Shown in pieces: positions 26,282 to 35,218 of a stretch of DNA of 64,000 nt. The notes beneath the pieces were generated by a model. The model saw only the letters and a list, made by a program, of their open reading frames with translations, made no database searches and was not told where the DNA came from. The DNA lies in assembly GCA_004293485.1 (NCBI GenBank), contig RDYW01000034.1, positions 31,837 to 95,836 on the forward strand. The letters run 5' to 3'. How positions within the stretch are numbered: the stretch's first letter is position 1; every line of letters begins with the position of its first letter. The stretch is from Sphingobacteriales bacterium (GTDB taxonomy: Bacteria > Bacteroidota > Bacteroidia > Sphingobacteriales > Sphingobacteriaceae). The translations under genes were made by a program, and so were the position numbers.

Positions 26282-26452
26282 ATGGGTTTTGGAGCTCAAG
26301 AGATTATTTTAATTATTGTAGTTATTTTGCTACTATTTGGCGGAAAAAAAATTCCGGAACTTATGCGTGGCTTAGGAAAAGGTGTAAAAGAGTTTAAAGA
26401 TGCCTCGAATACGCCATCGAGTGAAGAAAAAAAAGACGAAAAAACAGTTTAA
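26282..26452 (+). CDS. tatA: Short TatA twin-arginine translocase subunit
   Basis: 56 residues: an N-terminal membrane helix ([20 protein letters not shown]) directly followed by [18 protein letters not shown], the classical TatA amphipathic helix, and a short acidic/basic tail. It is only 18 bp downstream of the longer TatA/B-like gene and shares the GLGKG.KEFKDAS motif with it, so they are tandem paralogs. A strong hairpin terminator at 26489-26540 ends the unit. Too short to be obvious from length alone, but the motif match is clear. Confidence 0.9.
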   Translation: MGFGAQEIILIIVVILLLFGGKKIPELMRGLGKGVKEFKDASNTPSSEEKKDEKTV

Positions 26453-26488
26453 TATTTCTTTTTATTTCTAATTTATTGCCATTCTTGT

Positions 26489-26540
26489 AACCTTAAATTT
26501 AAAATTGATAATTTAACCCAATTTTAAATTTAAGGTTTTT
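26489..26540 (+). terminator. Rho-independent-like terminator after the tatA pair
   Basis: A perfect 19-bp inverted repeat, arms 26489-26507 and 26519-26537, with an 11-nt loop, is followed by a T-run (26536-26540) and further T-rich sequence. The stem is AT-rich but long. It separates tatA from gatA. Confidence 0.8.
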
Positions 26541-26551
26541 ATATTTTATTA

Positions 26552-28000
26552 ATGATTGCACAAAAGGTATTTTCGTACAACAAGCTGGTAGCTATTCAGC
26601 AGGATTTAAAAGCCAACAAATTGGTATTGGCCGATTTGGTAAATTATTATTTAGCTAGGATAAAAACGTATAGCCACTTAAACGCTTTTTTAGAGGTTTT
26701 TGAAGATGAACTTGCCGAAAAAACAGCCCTCATACAACAAAAAATAAATAATGGAACGGCCGGAAAACTTGCTGGCATGGTGCTAGGTATTAAAGATAAT
26801 ATTTCGTACCGTGGGCATAAACTGTCGGCATCGTCCAAAATATTAGATGGCTACGTTTCTATTTATGATGCTACCGTTATAAGCAAAGTACTGGCCGAGG
26901 ATGCGCTAATTATTGGCAGGTTAAATTGTGATGAATTTGCCATGGGTGCATCAAACGAAACCTCATACTTTGGCCCTGTTAAAAACTTTGCCGACGAGCG
27001 CAAGGTTTCGGGCGGTTCGTCGGGCGGGTGCGCTGTGGCGGTACAAGCCGATTTGTGCTTGGCCACCCTAGGCTCTGATACTGGTGGGTCCATCCGCCAG
27101 CCATCGGCTTTTTGTGGCGTGGTGGGTTTAAAGCCTACATACGCAAGGGTATCAAGGTATGGCGTGGTGGCTTATGCTTCATCGTTTGACCAAGTGGGGC
27201 CTATTGCCCAATCGGTTGAGGATGCTGCATTATTGCTTGAAGTTATTGCTGGCCCTGATGATGGCGATAGCACCGTTTCGCATTTACCTGTTGATGCTTA
27301 CTCGCAAATGTTGCAATTAAAAGGCAAAAAACGCATTGCCTATATCGAAGAAACGCTACACTCCGAAGGGTTAAACCCTCAAATCCGTAACAACGTAATG
27401 GCGCAAATAGAAAAACTGCGGGCCGATGGGCACACGGTAGAGCCTGTTTCGTTCGAGTTATTAGATTTTGTAGTGCCTACTTATTATATACTTACTACGG
27501 CCGAAGCATCATCAAACCTTGCCCGATACGATGGGGTACATTATGGTTACCGCAGCCCGCTGGCTACCGATTTAACCAATACATATAAAAAATCGCGTTC
27601 CGAAGGTTTTGGTAACGAAGTAAAACGACGCATTATGCTGGGCACTTTTGTATTAAGTGCCAGTTATTACGATGCTTACTATGCCAAAGCCCAAAAAGCC
27701 CGCCGACTTATAAAAGAAAAAACCGAGCAAATATTACATCATTACGATTTTATTATTACCCCTACCACGCCAAATACCGCCTTTAATATTGGCGAACAAA
27801 GCACCGACCCATTAGAGATGTATTTGGCCGATATTTTTACCGTTCAGGCATCGCTGGCGGGCTTACCTGCCATATCGTTACCATCGGGCAAAGATACTGC
27901 GGGCTTGCCGATAGGTATCCAAATTATTGGGCAAAAATTTAACGAAGCGCATTTGCTAGCTTTTTCAAAATACTTTATGTCCTTAGATACACGTTTATAA
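26552..28000 (+). CDS. gatA: Aspartyl/glutamyl-tRNA amidotransferase subunit A
   Basis: 482 residues of the amidase signature family. Catalytic Ser-cisSer-Lys triad: Lys in GIKDNISYRG (about residue 79), and the serines in the SGGSSGGCAVAV and GSDTGGSIRQPSAF segments (about 150-180). GatA hydrolyses glutamine and passes ammonia to GatB, which amidates misacylated Glu-tRNA(Gln) or Asp-tRNA(Asn). gatB and gatC are not adjacent. The start at 26552 follows the hairpin terminator of the tat genes. Full length and no missing motif. Confidence 0.94.
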   Translation: MIAQKVFSYNKLVAIQQDLKANKLVLADLVNYYLARIKTYSHLNAFLEVFEDELAEKTALIQQKINNGTAGKLAGMVLGIKDNISYRGHKLSASSKILDGYVSIYDATVISKVLAEDALIIGRLNCDEFAMGASNETSYFGPVKNFADERKVSGGSSGGCAVAVQADLCLATLGSDTGGSIRQPSAFCGVVGLKPTYARVSRYGVVAYASSFDQVGPIAQSVEDAALLLEVIAGPDDGDSTVSHLPVDAYSQMLQLKGKKRIAYIEETLHSEGLNPQIRNNVMAQIEKLRADGHTVEPVSFELLDFVVPTYYILTTAEASSNLARYDGVHYGYRSPLATDLTNTYKKSRSEGFGNEVKRRIMLGTFVLSASYYDAYYAKAQKARRLIKEKTEQILHHYDFIITPTTPNTAFNIGEQSTDPLEMYLADIFTVQASLAGLPAISLPSGKDTAGLPIGIQIIGQKFNEAHLLAFSKYFMSLDTRL

Positions 28001-28027
28001 AAACAAAACCAATGAATTTATGTAAGC

Positions 28028-29203
28028 ATGGGGAATAAATTAAGCATCATTTTTTTACTCCATTGCTCGGTTTTAATCTCTGCGAAAGCGCAAAACCTCA
28101 TTGCTCACGATAGTGTTGCCTTACACATAAACAGTAGCACAACAGCACCTAGCTTAACTTTATGGCAAACGGATAGTTGCCTATATGCCCAAAGGCTAGA
28201 TTCGTAACAAAGCGAAATATGCTTGGTATATAACACACAGGTACAAAAACACATAGGCATTTACACAGGGTACCGTAAAAATGAAATATGCAACATGCTG
28301 GAACAAGGGCAATATTATTTCCCTATTTTCGAAAAAGCATTAAAGGCATACCATATCCCTGCGCTGTATAAATATTTACCCGTTATCTAATCGGCATTAA
28401 ATGTGGATGCGGTATCCCCATCAGGGGCAACAGGCTTATGGCAATTTATGTATACTACAGGTAAACATTATGGGCTAAGTATAAACGAATATACTCTACG
28501 AACGAAAAGACCCCATACTAGCTAGCTACGCTGCTGCTTAATATTTAAGAGATACTTATAACGTACTTGACGACTGGCTATTAACCCTTGCCGCTTACAA
28601 CTGTGGAACAGGCGCAGTAAAACGAGCCATTGTAAAAGCTGGTACCCAAAATTACTGGCAATTGCAACCTTATTTATCAGAGCAGGCCCAAAAATATATC
28701 CCAGCATTTATTGCCGCTACCTACCTACCTAATAGAATACCCACATAAGCACCAAATTATAGTTACACAAAGCCCAATACTTAGCCAAGTAGATACCGTT
28801 TATATAAGCCAAAATATTGGGTTTAACACATTATGTAAAAGCCTTAATTTGCCTCTCAACAATTACATTTGCTTAACCCATGCCATAAAAAAAGATTTAT
28901 AAAAGCTAATAAACTAAGCCCTCAAAGGCTGGTTATATCACAAGTTGCGCCTTGCAATTATACCAATGTGTATAATACACTTTACGGAGATAATAATATG
29001 GTTTACACCGATACCGCCGCCCAAACCGATACCATAAGTGGCAATAAAGCCCAACCAATATTGTAAAATTGGGAGATAATTTAATGGCTATAGCTAGTCG
29101 TTTTAATGGCTTAACGGTAGCAAAATTAATAGCCTTAAACCAATTAAAAATTAAGCAGTTACATGTAGGTAAAATATTAATAACGGGACAAAACAAAAAT
29201 TAA
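28028..29203 (+). pseudogene. Decayed membrane-bound lytic murein transglycosylase (MltD-like) with LysM
   Basis: A signal-peptide-like start (MGNKLSIIFLLHCSV...SAKAQ) leads to remnants of a transglycosylase SLT domain: LPVI-stop-SALN, AVSPSGATGLWQFMYTTGK, ILASYAAA, LTLAAYNCGTGAVKRAI, and further on a LysM domain (VKLGDNLMAIASRF, LNQLKIKQLHVGK). The catalytic Glu of the LPVIESALN motif is itself a TAA at about 28388. Other in-frame stops are near 28206 and 28539, with at least one frameshift near 28495 and a second after 28740. MltD-type enzymes cleave the glycan chain of peptidoglycan. The gene is dead by many independent lesions, although short open pieces remain. Confidence 0.88.
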
Positions 29204-29224
29204 GCTATTTTTACCTCTAATTTT

Positions 29225-30394
29225 ATGCGTATTAAAACCTCTGTTTATAACTTCCAGTTTGTACTGGTATGCCTTAGCTCATTTTTATTTTCGGCAAGTT
29301 TTAATATGCTACTTCCCGAGTTGCCATCGTATTTAAGTAGCCTTGGCGGTGCCGAGTATAAAGGTTTAATTATAGCTTTATTTACTCTAACGGCAGGTAT
29401 TTCGCGTCCGTTTAGTGGTAAGCTAACCGATAAAATAGGGCGGATACCAGTAATGGCTGTGGGTTCTATGGTGTGTTTTGTGTGTGGGTTTTTGTACCCT
29501 TTGCTTACTTCGGTTTCGGGTTTTTTGTTTTTAAGGTTACTGCATGGTTTTTCAACAGGGTTTAAGCCTACCGCTACATCGGCTTACGTAGCCGATTTGG
29601 TTCCGCAACAAAAATGGGGCGAGGCTATGGGTATTCATGGCCTTTGTTTTAGTATTGGTATGGCTATTGGCCCAGCCATAGGTAGTACCATTACTCTTTT
29701 TTATAGCATCAATATGTTGTTTTATTGTTCTTCGGTTTTTGCATTGTTATCTATTTTAATACTTTATAATATGAAAGAAACCTTGCTTCAAAAGCAATCG
29801 TTTACATGGGCGCATGTAAAAATAAATCGCTCCGAACTTATTAATAAGCAGGTAATTTCGGTGCTTATTTTATCGGTTTTAACCTATATTAGCTATGGCG
29901 CATTGGTAACTATAATACCCGACTGGAGTAGCCATTTAGGCCTGCATAACAAAGGCATTTTTTTTATGGTTTTTACCATTTCGTCGTTAATAATACGTTT
30001 TTTGGCAGGTAAAGTATCGGATAAGTATGGCCGTACTCCGGTTTTAAAAATAGCGTTGGTTTTATTAAGTATGGCATTTGTGGTTATTGCGCTTGCGCAG
30101 TCGGCATTTATGTTGCTTGTGGGTGCAGTAGTATATGGTATGGCTACGGGAATGTTTTCGCCAGCCATATCGGCCTACACCATCGACCTTAGCGATGCCG
30201 ATAAACGAGGGAAATCAATAGCTACCATGTACATAGGTCTCGAAGTTGGCATTGGCTTGGGGGCTTTGCTGGCAGGTTGGTATTACCAAGATGTAATGCT
30301 TAGGGTAAAATATATTTTTTATGCTGCCGCACTGGTAAATGTAATGGCATTGGTATATTTAATGTGGTATTTAAACAGTAAGAAAAGTATATAA
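29225..30394 (+). CDS. MFS transporter
   Basis: 389 residues with about 12 predicted membrane helices in two halves. The MFS motif A loop occurs twice, GKLTDKIGRIPVM (about residues 66-78) and GKVSDKYGRTPVL (about 262-274), between helices 2-3 and 8-9, and helix 5 carries GPAIGSTITLFY. Drug:proton antiporter-type exporters have this layout; the substrate cannot be inferred. It begins 21 bp after the remains of the lytic transglycosylase. Confidence 0.88.
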   Translation: MRIKTSVYNFQFVLVCLSSFLFSASFNMLLPELPSYLSSLGGAEYKGLIIALFTLTAGISRPFSGKLTDKIGRIPVMAVGSMVCFVCGFLYPLLTSVSGFLFLRLLHGFSTGFKPTATSAYVADLVPQQKWGEAMGIHGLCFSIGMAIGPAIGSTITLFYSINMLFYCSSVFALLSILILYNMKETLLQKQSFTWAHVKINRSELINKQVISVLILSVLTYISYGALVTIIPDWSSHLGLHNKGIFFMVFTISSLIIRFLAGKVSDKYGRTPVLKIALVLLSMAFVVIALAQSAFMLLVGAVVYGMATGMFSPAISAYTIDLSDADKRGKSIATMYIGLEVGIGLGALLAGWYYQDVMLRVKYIFYAAALVNVMALVYLMWYLNSKKSI

Positions 30395-30550
30395 AGTGCT
30401 TTTTTAATTTTTTTATATGTTAAAACAAGTATAATTTTTTTTGTTACAGTTATATTAATGGATAAAATAGAAATAGGGCAAAAACAAATAATTAGGGGTA
30501 TAATACACAAAATTAATGCTATTTGTTTCTACCAGTATGTAATTTAAATT

Positions 30551-32161
30551 TTAAAATTCTGATATTTGCTTTGCTAATTTTAATGCTTCGTAAGCATTTA
30601 CTATGCCGCCTGTTTTTGATAATTCGCTAAAAAGTATTTTATCAGTACTTGTACCGGGTTTTATTACCATTAAATTAGGCACTTTTACAGCTGATTTTAG
30701 AATTATATTTTTTACTTGAGCCGCACTTAATTTGGGGTAATAGGTTAAAATCAAGGCTGCTACACCTGCTGTAATGGGCGATGCAAAGCTGGTACCACTG
30801 GCGGTTAAAAATTCTTTATCTAAATTTACTGATGTTACATTTTCGCCAGGGGCAAATACATCTACATCGGTTTTGCTATAATTGCTAAAATTGGCAGCCA
30901 AGCGATCGTCTTTTTTTGTCGACGATGCTCCTACATTTATCACATTATCAGCATCTTTAGCCGAGCCATCTAAAAAAATATCGTTTGGGTATTTAGCTAA
31001 GCTATCTAAATTTTCGCCATCGTTACCTGCAGCTTGTACTAACAATACATTTTTTTTTGCAGCGTATTTAAAAGCGGCATCTACCCACTTTTTTTGTGGC
31101 GATATTTTTTTACCAAAACTCATATTTATAATTTTTGCTCCATTTTTTACGGCGTATATAATGGCATTGGCAATATCTTTATCATACTCATCGCCATCGG
31201 GTATAGCCCTAATAAACATAATTTTTACATTATCGGCAATACCTTGTATGCCATAAGTATTGTTTCGGTTGGCCGCAATTAAGCCCGATACCCCTGTACC
31301 ATGCGATGCATTGCTTGATTTTAAAATACTGTTACCATAAAACGGAGTGTTGTTTTGCTCCCAATTATCGCCCATTATGCGTTTTCTGATTTCTAAATCG
31401 GGGTTTATATCTCGCTCAAGTTTATTGGTATATTCGCTTATTTCTTTTAGTATAGCCTTAGAGTTTGCACCAGCATCTCTGCTTAATACGCTTATCCAAA
31501 ATGCTTTTGCACTTTTGGTGGTATCGTTGCTAAGGGTAGCAGTTTCAATATCGGCAAGGGTAAATCCTTTGGCGGTATCTAATTGTAAATCTCTGTAAAG
31601 GTAAAAGCTACTTGCTAATAGTCCGTTTGCAAATGGTTTTAAATTTGTTAACTCTTTTTCAGCTCTCGAAACGGTAGTATCTCTCAAGGACTGTAGTTTT
31701 ATATAGTTTTTATATTCTTTAGGGTTTAATTTTTGGTTTGTAGTAAGGGTAAATTTTTGTTTTAAAATAGGATACATTCTAACCTCTTCTGATGTTTCGG
31801 TTATTATTTGCTCGCCATTTTTAGCACCCAAAAAATTCCAGCCGTGTACATCATCAATGTAGCCATTTTTATCATCATCAACCCCGTTTGCAGGTATTTC
31901 TTTAGGATTTATCCATAACACATCTTTTAAATCGGTTTGTGCGGTATCTATACCACTATCAATAACGGCAACAATAATTGGGGTAGCTTTTTTACCTTTT
32001 ACAAGTTGGTACGCTTTATCGAGGCTAATACCAAAGTAGCTACTGGTTTGCAAATCTAGAGTGTGCCAATTTTTAGGAATTTTTGTTGAATCGCTTTGCG
32101 CAAATATATATTGCCCAAATAACAAGGCAATGCTTAGTGTTAGCGTTTTTTTATTGTTCAT
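30551..32161 (-). CDS. S8 family serine protease (subtilase)
   Basis: 536 residues with a signal peptide ending near FAQSD, so periplasmic or secreted. Catalytic Asp in VAVIDSGID (Asp68), His in SSNASHGTGVSGLIAANR (about 288) and Ser in GTSFASPITAGVAAL (about 470) form the subtilase triad. An insertion of some 150 residues lies between Asp and His, longer than in classical subtilisins. There is no Por-type C-terminal sorting domain; the protein ends soon after the catalytic domain. It is on the same strand as, and 58 bp downstream of, the TonB-like gene. Confidence 0.92.
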   Translation of the reverse strand: MNNKKTLTLSIALLFGQYIFAQSDSTKIPKNWHTLDLQTSSYFGISLDKAYQLVKGKKATPIIVAVIDSGIDTAQTDLKDVLWINPKEIPANGVDDDKNGYIDDVHGWNFLGAKNGEQIITETSEEVRMYPILKQKFTLTTNQKLNPKEYKNYIKLQSLRDTTVSRAEKELTNLKPFANGLLASSFYLYRDLQLDTAKGFTLADIETATLSNDTTKSAKAFWISVLSRDAGANSKAILKEISEYTNKLERDINPDLEIRKRIMGDNWEQNNTPFYGNSILKSSNASHGTGVSGLIAANRNNTYGIQGIADNVKIMFIRAIPDGDEYDKDIANAIIYAVKNGAKIINMSFGKKISPQKKWVDAAFKYAAKKNVLLVQAAGNDGENLDSLAKYPNDIFLDGSAKDADNVINVGASSTKKDDRLAANFSNYSKTDVDVFAPGENVTSVNLDKEFLTASGTSFASPITAGVAALILTYYPKLSAAQVKNIILKSAVKVPNLMVIKPGTSTDKILFSELSKTGGIVNAYEALKLAKQISEF

Positions 32162-32219
32162 AAATTTTTTTGATGTTTTAGTGTTTACAAAAATAGTTAT
32201 ATAGCGGGTAACAAAAAGT

Positions 32220-33050
32220 TTAATTTAATTTAAAATTAAATACCACAACACCTCTTTGTTCGTTGGGTGCAGTTTCGAGCGTGTTAAATTTAGCACCTAA
32301 AACAGCTTTTTCGCATTTATCACACAGTTGCGGGTCGGTTAGGGTAGAGCCGCGGCCTGGAGCTTCGGCGCTTATTACGGTACCATTTTTATCAACAGTA
32401 ATATTAACAGCTATTTTGCCTGTTTTTTGTCCATCGTCTTTAATGATCGGTGAAGTTACAAATCGCCTTCCTTCTAAAGTAAGTGCCACGCCGCCATTGC
32501 CACTTCCGGTACCATTATAGTTATTGCTTAAGGGGTCGCCCTCGGGCTTGCCTTGGTTGCCAGCTACTTTACCGTTGCCGTCGCCTTCGCCCGTACCGTT
32601 ATTTTTTTTGCCTTTATATAAAGCATTTTGGTTGATAATAGGTTTAGCCTCTTTGGCATTGGTTTTTGGTGCGGGTGGGTTGTTGCTTGCATTAGCCTTG
32701 GTATTTAAGGCTAGGGCATCTTCTATATCTTGTGTAAGTATATTTTCATCAGTAGCTTGGCTGGTAGGGTTTTGGGTGGGTGTAATTTGCTCGGGTGTAA
32801 CTTTATCGGGGTTTTTTTGGTTGGCACTAGGGGCTATTGAGGGCTCTTTTATGCTCATAAAATCGGTACCCATACCCTCATCGGTAGTTCCATAATTTAC
32901 AGTTATACCTCCTATGCCTACTTCTTCGGGTGGCGTTTGGCTTTGCTTTATTACGTAAAATAGGCTCAACACCAATAATCCCACCACAATACTTACTGCA
33001 TAGGCAATGGCTTTGGGGTAATTATTATCGGGTTGGTTTAGGGTAGGCAT
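32220..33050 (-). CDS. TonB-like protein, last gene of the ExbB-ExbD operon
   Basis: 276 residues: a short cytoplasmic start, one membrane helix (about 13-33, YAVSIVVGLLVLSLFYVIK), a long periplasmic spacer rich in Pro, Asn, Gly and Thr with GTGEGDGNGK, and a C-terminal region of about 90 residues (GKIAVNITVDKNGTVISAEA ... VVFNFKLN) resembling the TonB C-terminal fold. It would couple the inner-membrane ExbBD motor to the outer membrane. The start abuts the exbD stop (1-bp overlap). The spacer is not the Pro-Glu/Pro-Lys repeat of classical TonB. Confidence 0.82.
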   Translation of the reverse strand: MPTLNQPDNNYPKAIAYAVSIVVGLLVLSLFYVIKQSQTPPEEVGIGGITVNYGTTDEGMGTDFMSIKEPSIAPSANQKNPDKVTPEQITPTQNPTSQATDENILTQDIEDALALNTKANASNNPPAPKTNAKEAKPIINQNALYKGKKNNGTGEGDGNGKVAGNQGKPEGDPLSNNYNGTGSGNGGVALTLEGRRFVTSPIIKDDGQKTGKIAVNITVDKNGTVISAEAPGRGSTLTDPQLCDKCEKAVLGAKFNTLETAPNEQRGVVVFNFKLN

Positions 33051-33448
33051 TATTTTTTTGTTTCTGTAGCAAGTACTAGCTTTATTTTTAGTTTATTGGC
33101 AATATCGGTAAGGTTTACCACCTTTTCTATCGCTATAGATTTATCGGCATATAGGATAATGGTAAGATCGGGACTGGCTTGCTGGTAGGGTAAAATTTTT
33201 GCTTCTAGATCCTCAAAAGGTACTTTTTGTTTCTCAACATAGTATTCTAATGCTTTATTTATAGATACCGTAATGGTTTTTTGTGGGATGGCTTGCCCCG
33301 AGTTAGACCGAGGTAAAAACAATTTTACCACATTAGGGTTTACCACCGCCGATGCCAGCAAGAAAAACAACAGCAAAAAAAACATAATATCGTTAAGTGC
33401 CGATGTATGCACCTCAACATGTGGGCGTTGGCGTTTTCTTAAATTCAT
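33050..33448 (-). CDS. ExbD/TolR-type biopolymer transport protein
   Basis: 132 residues with the ExbD layout: short N-terminal cytoplasmic part (RPHVEVHTSALNDIMFFLLLFFLLAS), a single membrane helix carrying the conserved Asp that takes part in proton flow (Asp19 in LNDIMF), and a periplasmic domain ending near LATETKK. It overlaps the ExbB gene by 4 bp (ATGA-type) and the TonB-like gene by 1 bp, so the three are one operon driven from upstream. Confidence 0.9.
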   Translation of the reverse strand: MNLRKRQRPHVEVHTSALNDIMFFLLLFFLLASAVVNPNVVKLFLPRSNSGQAIPQKTITVSINKALEYYVEKQKVPFEDLEAKILPYQQASPDLTIILYADKSIAIEKVVNLTDIANKLKIKLVLATETKK

Positions 33449-34146
33449 CTTTCGGGCTCTTCCAATAAATCAATAAATTCAATGGCATCGGTTTCCATTT
33501 TTAAAATTACCCTATCTACCATTATATTAAGCAAATTATAAAGCACATAAGCAATAATACCCGTTACCAAACCCGTAGCCGATGATATCATTTTAACATA
33601 TAAGCCCCCAGAAATGGTACCAATTTCGATAATACCCTTAACCGATACATCATGAAAAATGGTAATAACGCCAATAATAGTTCCTACAAAACCCAGCATT
33701 GGTGCAATACCCGCTATAATGCCCAAAATGCTGATATTTTTTTCGAGTTTTGATACTTCCAGTTTACCTACGTTTTCTATCGCTCCTTCAATATCTTTTA
33801 TAGGCCTACCTATACGCAAAAGCCCTTTTTGCAACATACGCCCAATGGGGGTATGGCTGTTTTTACATATCGCTATGGCGGATTCGAGCTTGCCAGCTTT
33901 AATGTTTTCTTTAATTTGGCTTATTAATTGCGATTGGTTACCACCTGCCTTACGGATGGTAAAATAACGTTCGAAAAATATTATTAAACCCAATAAAGCA
34001 AGCAATGCTAAGGGCAGCATTACCCAGCCACCTTTAAACAATAAATCGAAAAGACGCAATTCGGGTTCGGCTTTATTGCTAGCCACTAACGATTGCGACA
34101 AGCTATCGCTTAGCTTATTTATGGTATCTATTTGTAGTAAAAACAT
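33445..34146 (-). CDS. ExbB/TolQ/MotA-family proton channel protein
   Basis: 233 residues with three membrane helices (about 40-62, 130-150, 170-195). The MotA/TolQ/ExbB family motif is visible in ISILGIIAGIAPMLGFVGTI and GLVTGIIAYVLYN. With ExbD it forms the proton-driven motor that energises TonB. The 4-bp overlap with exbD supports coupled translation. It is preceded by the HU-CCDC81-like gene after 27 bp. Confidence 0.9.
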   Translation of the reverse strand: MFLLQIDTINKLSDSLSQSLVASNKAEPELRLFDLLFKGGWVMLPLALLALLGLIIFFERYFTIRKAGGNQSQLISQIKENIKAGKLESAIAICKNSHTPIGRMLQKGLLRIGRPIKDIEGAIENVGKLEVSKLEKNISILGIIAGIAPMLGFVGTIIGVITIFHDVSVKGIIEIGTISGGLYVKMISSATGLVTGIIAYVLYNLLNIMVDRVILKMETDAIEFIDLLEEPER

Positions 34147-34173
34147 GGTGTTTATTTTTTGGGGATGATGGAT

Positions 34174-34896
34174 TTAAAGTATGCTTTTTTTGTTTAAAGT
34201 ATTAACGCGTATGCTAACATTTTGGTGTGTGGGTGTTTTGGGCTGGCTTGTTGCAAATGGCGGAAAATAGTATAGCGTAATGGCAATTATTAAAGTTGTA
34301 ATTACCACTAATATGGCTGCCAAAAACCAAAACCACGAAAATGTATTTTGGCTAACATATTCGCTCTCTTTGTTATGGGCTGTTTGTAAAGCCTGTTCGG
34401 CAAGGCTGTAGCTGAGCGGAAAATTATAGTTTTGATGCTGTGTTAAAGTACTTTTATTAACAGCCTCACTTTCATTTATTTGTATAAATGATTTTGTGAG
34501 TGTTAAAGCTAGGCTATCAATTTTAAGCGGGTTTAAACCGTAAAAGCGTTTGTTTACCTCTGCTTCTAGCTGTGCCAAATAGCTAAATGTGTGTAACTCG
34601 CTAATGTTTTCAACGCTATGCCGATTAATTTCTGATAGTATTTGTTGTGCTAGGTTTGCAATTTCCTGTTCGGCATGGCTAAAATTATCGTTGTTTTGTG
34701 CACCAATATATTGCACTAAATTTGAGTTTTGTACCTCTTTTTTATAAAAACTAAGCTTGTAACATGGTGGATAAAATGTGTTGCTTGGCACATCAAAAAA
34801 ACCATTTTTATGGGTTAGTGTAATTACACCTACACCCGCAATAGCTACTTGCTGGTGTAGCAGTAAATATTGGGCTATATCGGGTAAAATATGCAT
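34174..34896 (-). CDS. HU-CCDC81-like domain protein with C-terminal membrane helix
   Basis: 240 residues. The N-terminal part (ILPDIAQYLLLHQQVAIAGV, TFYPPCYKLSFYK) matches the pattern of the bacterial HU-CCDC81 domains of Bacteroidota (I..YI.ELL...VIIPGFG...F.PP...I.F), and a second related segment follows (about 85-130, QEIANLAQQILSEINR, YLAQLEAEVNKRFYG). A single membrane helix (about 190-212) and a short basic tail end the protein; no SPOR domain is visible. Such proteins are often envelope- or division-associated. It is first in the operon with ExbB/ExbD/TonB, so a link to the envelope motor is possible (inference). Confidence 0.65.
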   Translation of the reverse strand: MHILPDIAQYLLLHQQVAIAGVGVITLTHKNGFFDVPSNTFYPPCYKLSFYKKEVQNSNLVQYIGAQNNDNFSHAEQEIANLAQQILSEINRHSVENISELHTFSYLAQLEAEVNKRFYGLNPLKIDSLALTLTKSFIQINESEAVNKSTLTQHQNYNFPLSYSLAEQALQTAHNKESEYVSQNTFSWFWFLAAILVVITTLIIAITLYYFPPFATSQPKTPTHQNVSIRVNTLNKKSIL

Positions 34897-35218
34897 GTGG
34901 CAAAAATAGTTTTTTTTATGGTAAGATAATTTTTTTAAAACGTTAAGTTTTTTGGGTATTTGAAATTAAAAGCCCATTAAGTTTGAAAGGCTATAAAAAA
35001 TTAACTCGTGTATTGATGTAAACAAAATGAATACTAACCCTGATGCAGATAAATTTTTAGGCATTATATTGCGTTCGAAATTTTTGTTTACAATTATAAA
35101 TCGCCCACAAGCAAAAAAAACTTACATTTAATGCCTAAAATATTAAATACTTTTTTGTGATTAATATTTTTTAAAAAATACGCTAATAAAATACTTAAAA
35201 CTTGGGCAAATATACTTC
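34897..35218. other. AT-rich intergenic region between divergent genes
   Basis: 322 bp between the HU-CCDC81 gene and the divergent SNF2 helicase gene. It holds promoters for both, but I see no convincing TAnnTTTG box, RNA gene or repeat. Confidence 0.45.

Noticed and set aside
28711..29066. Small open frames within the decayed transglycosylase
   Set aside because: They are fragments between frameshifts and stops of one broken gene, not independent genes.
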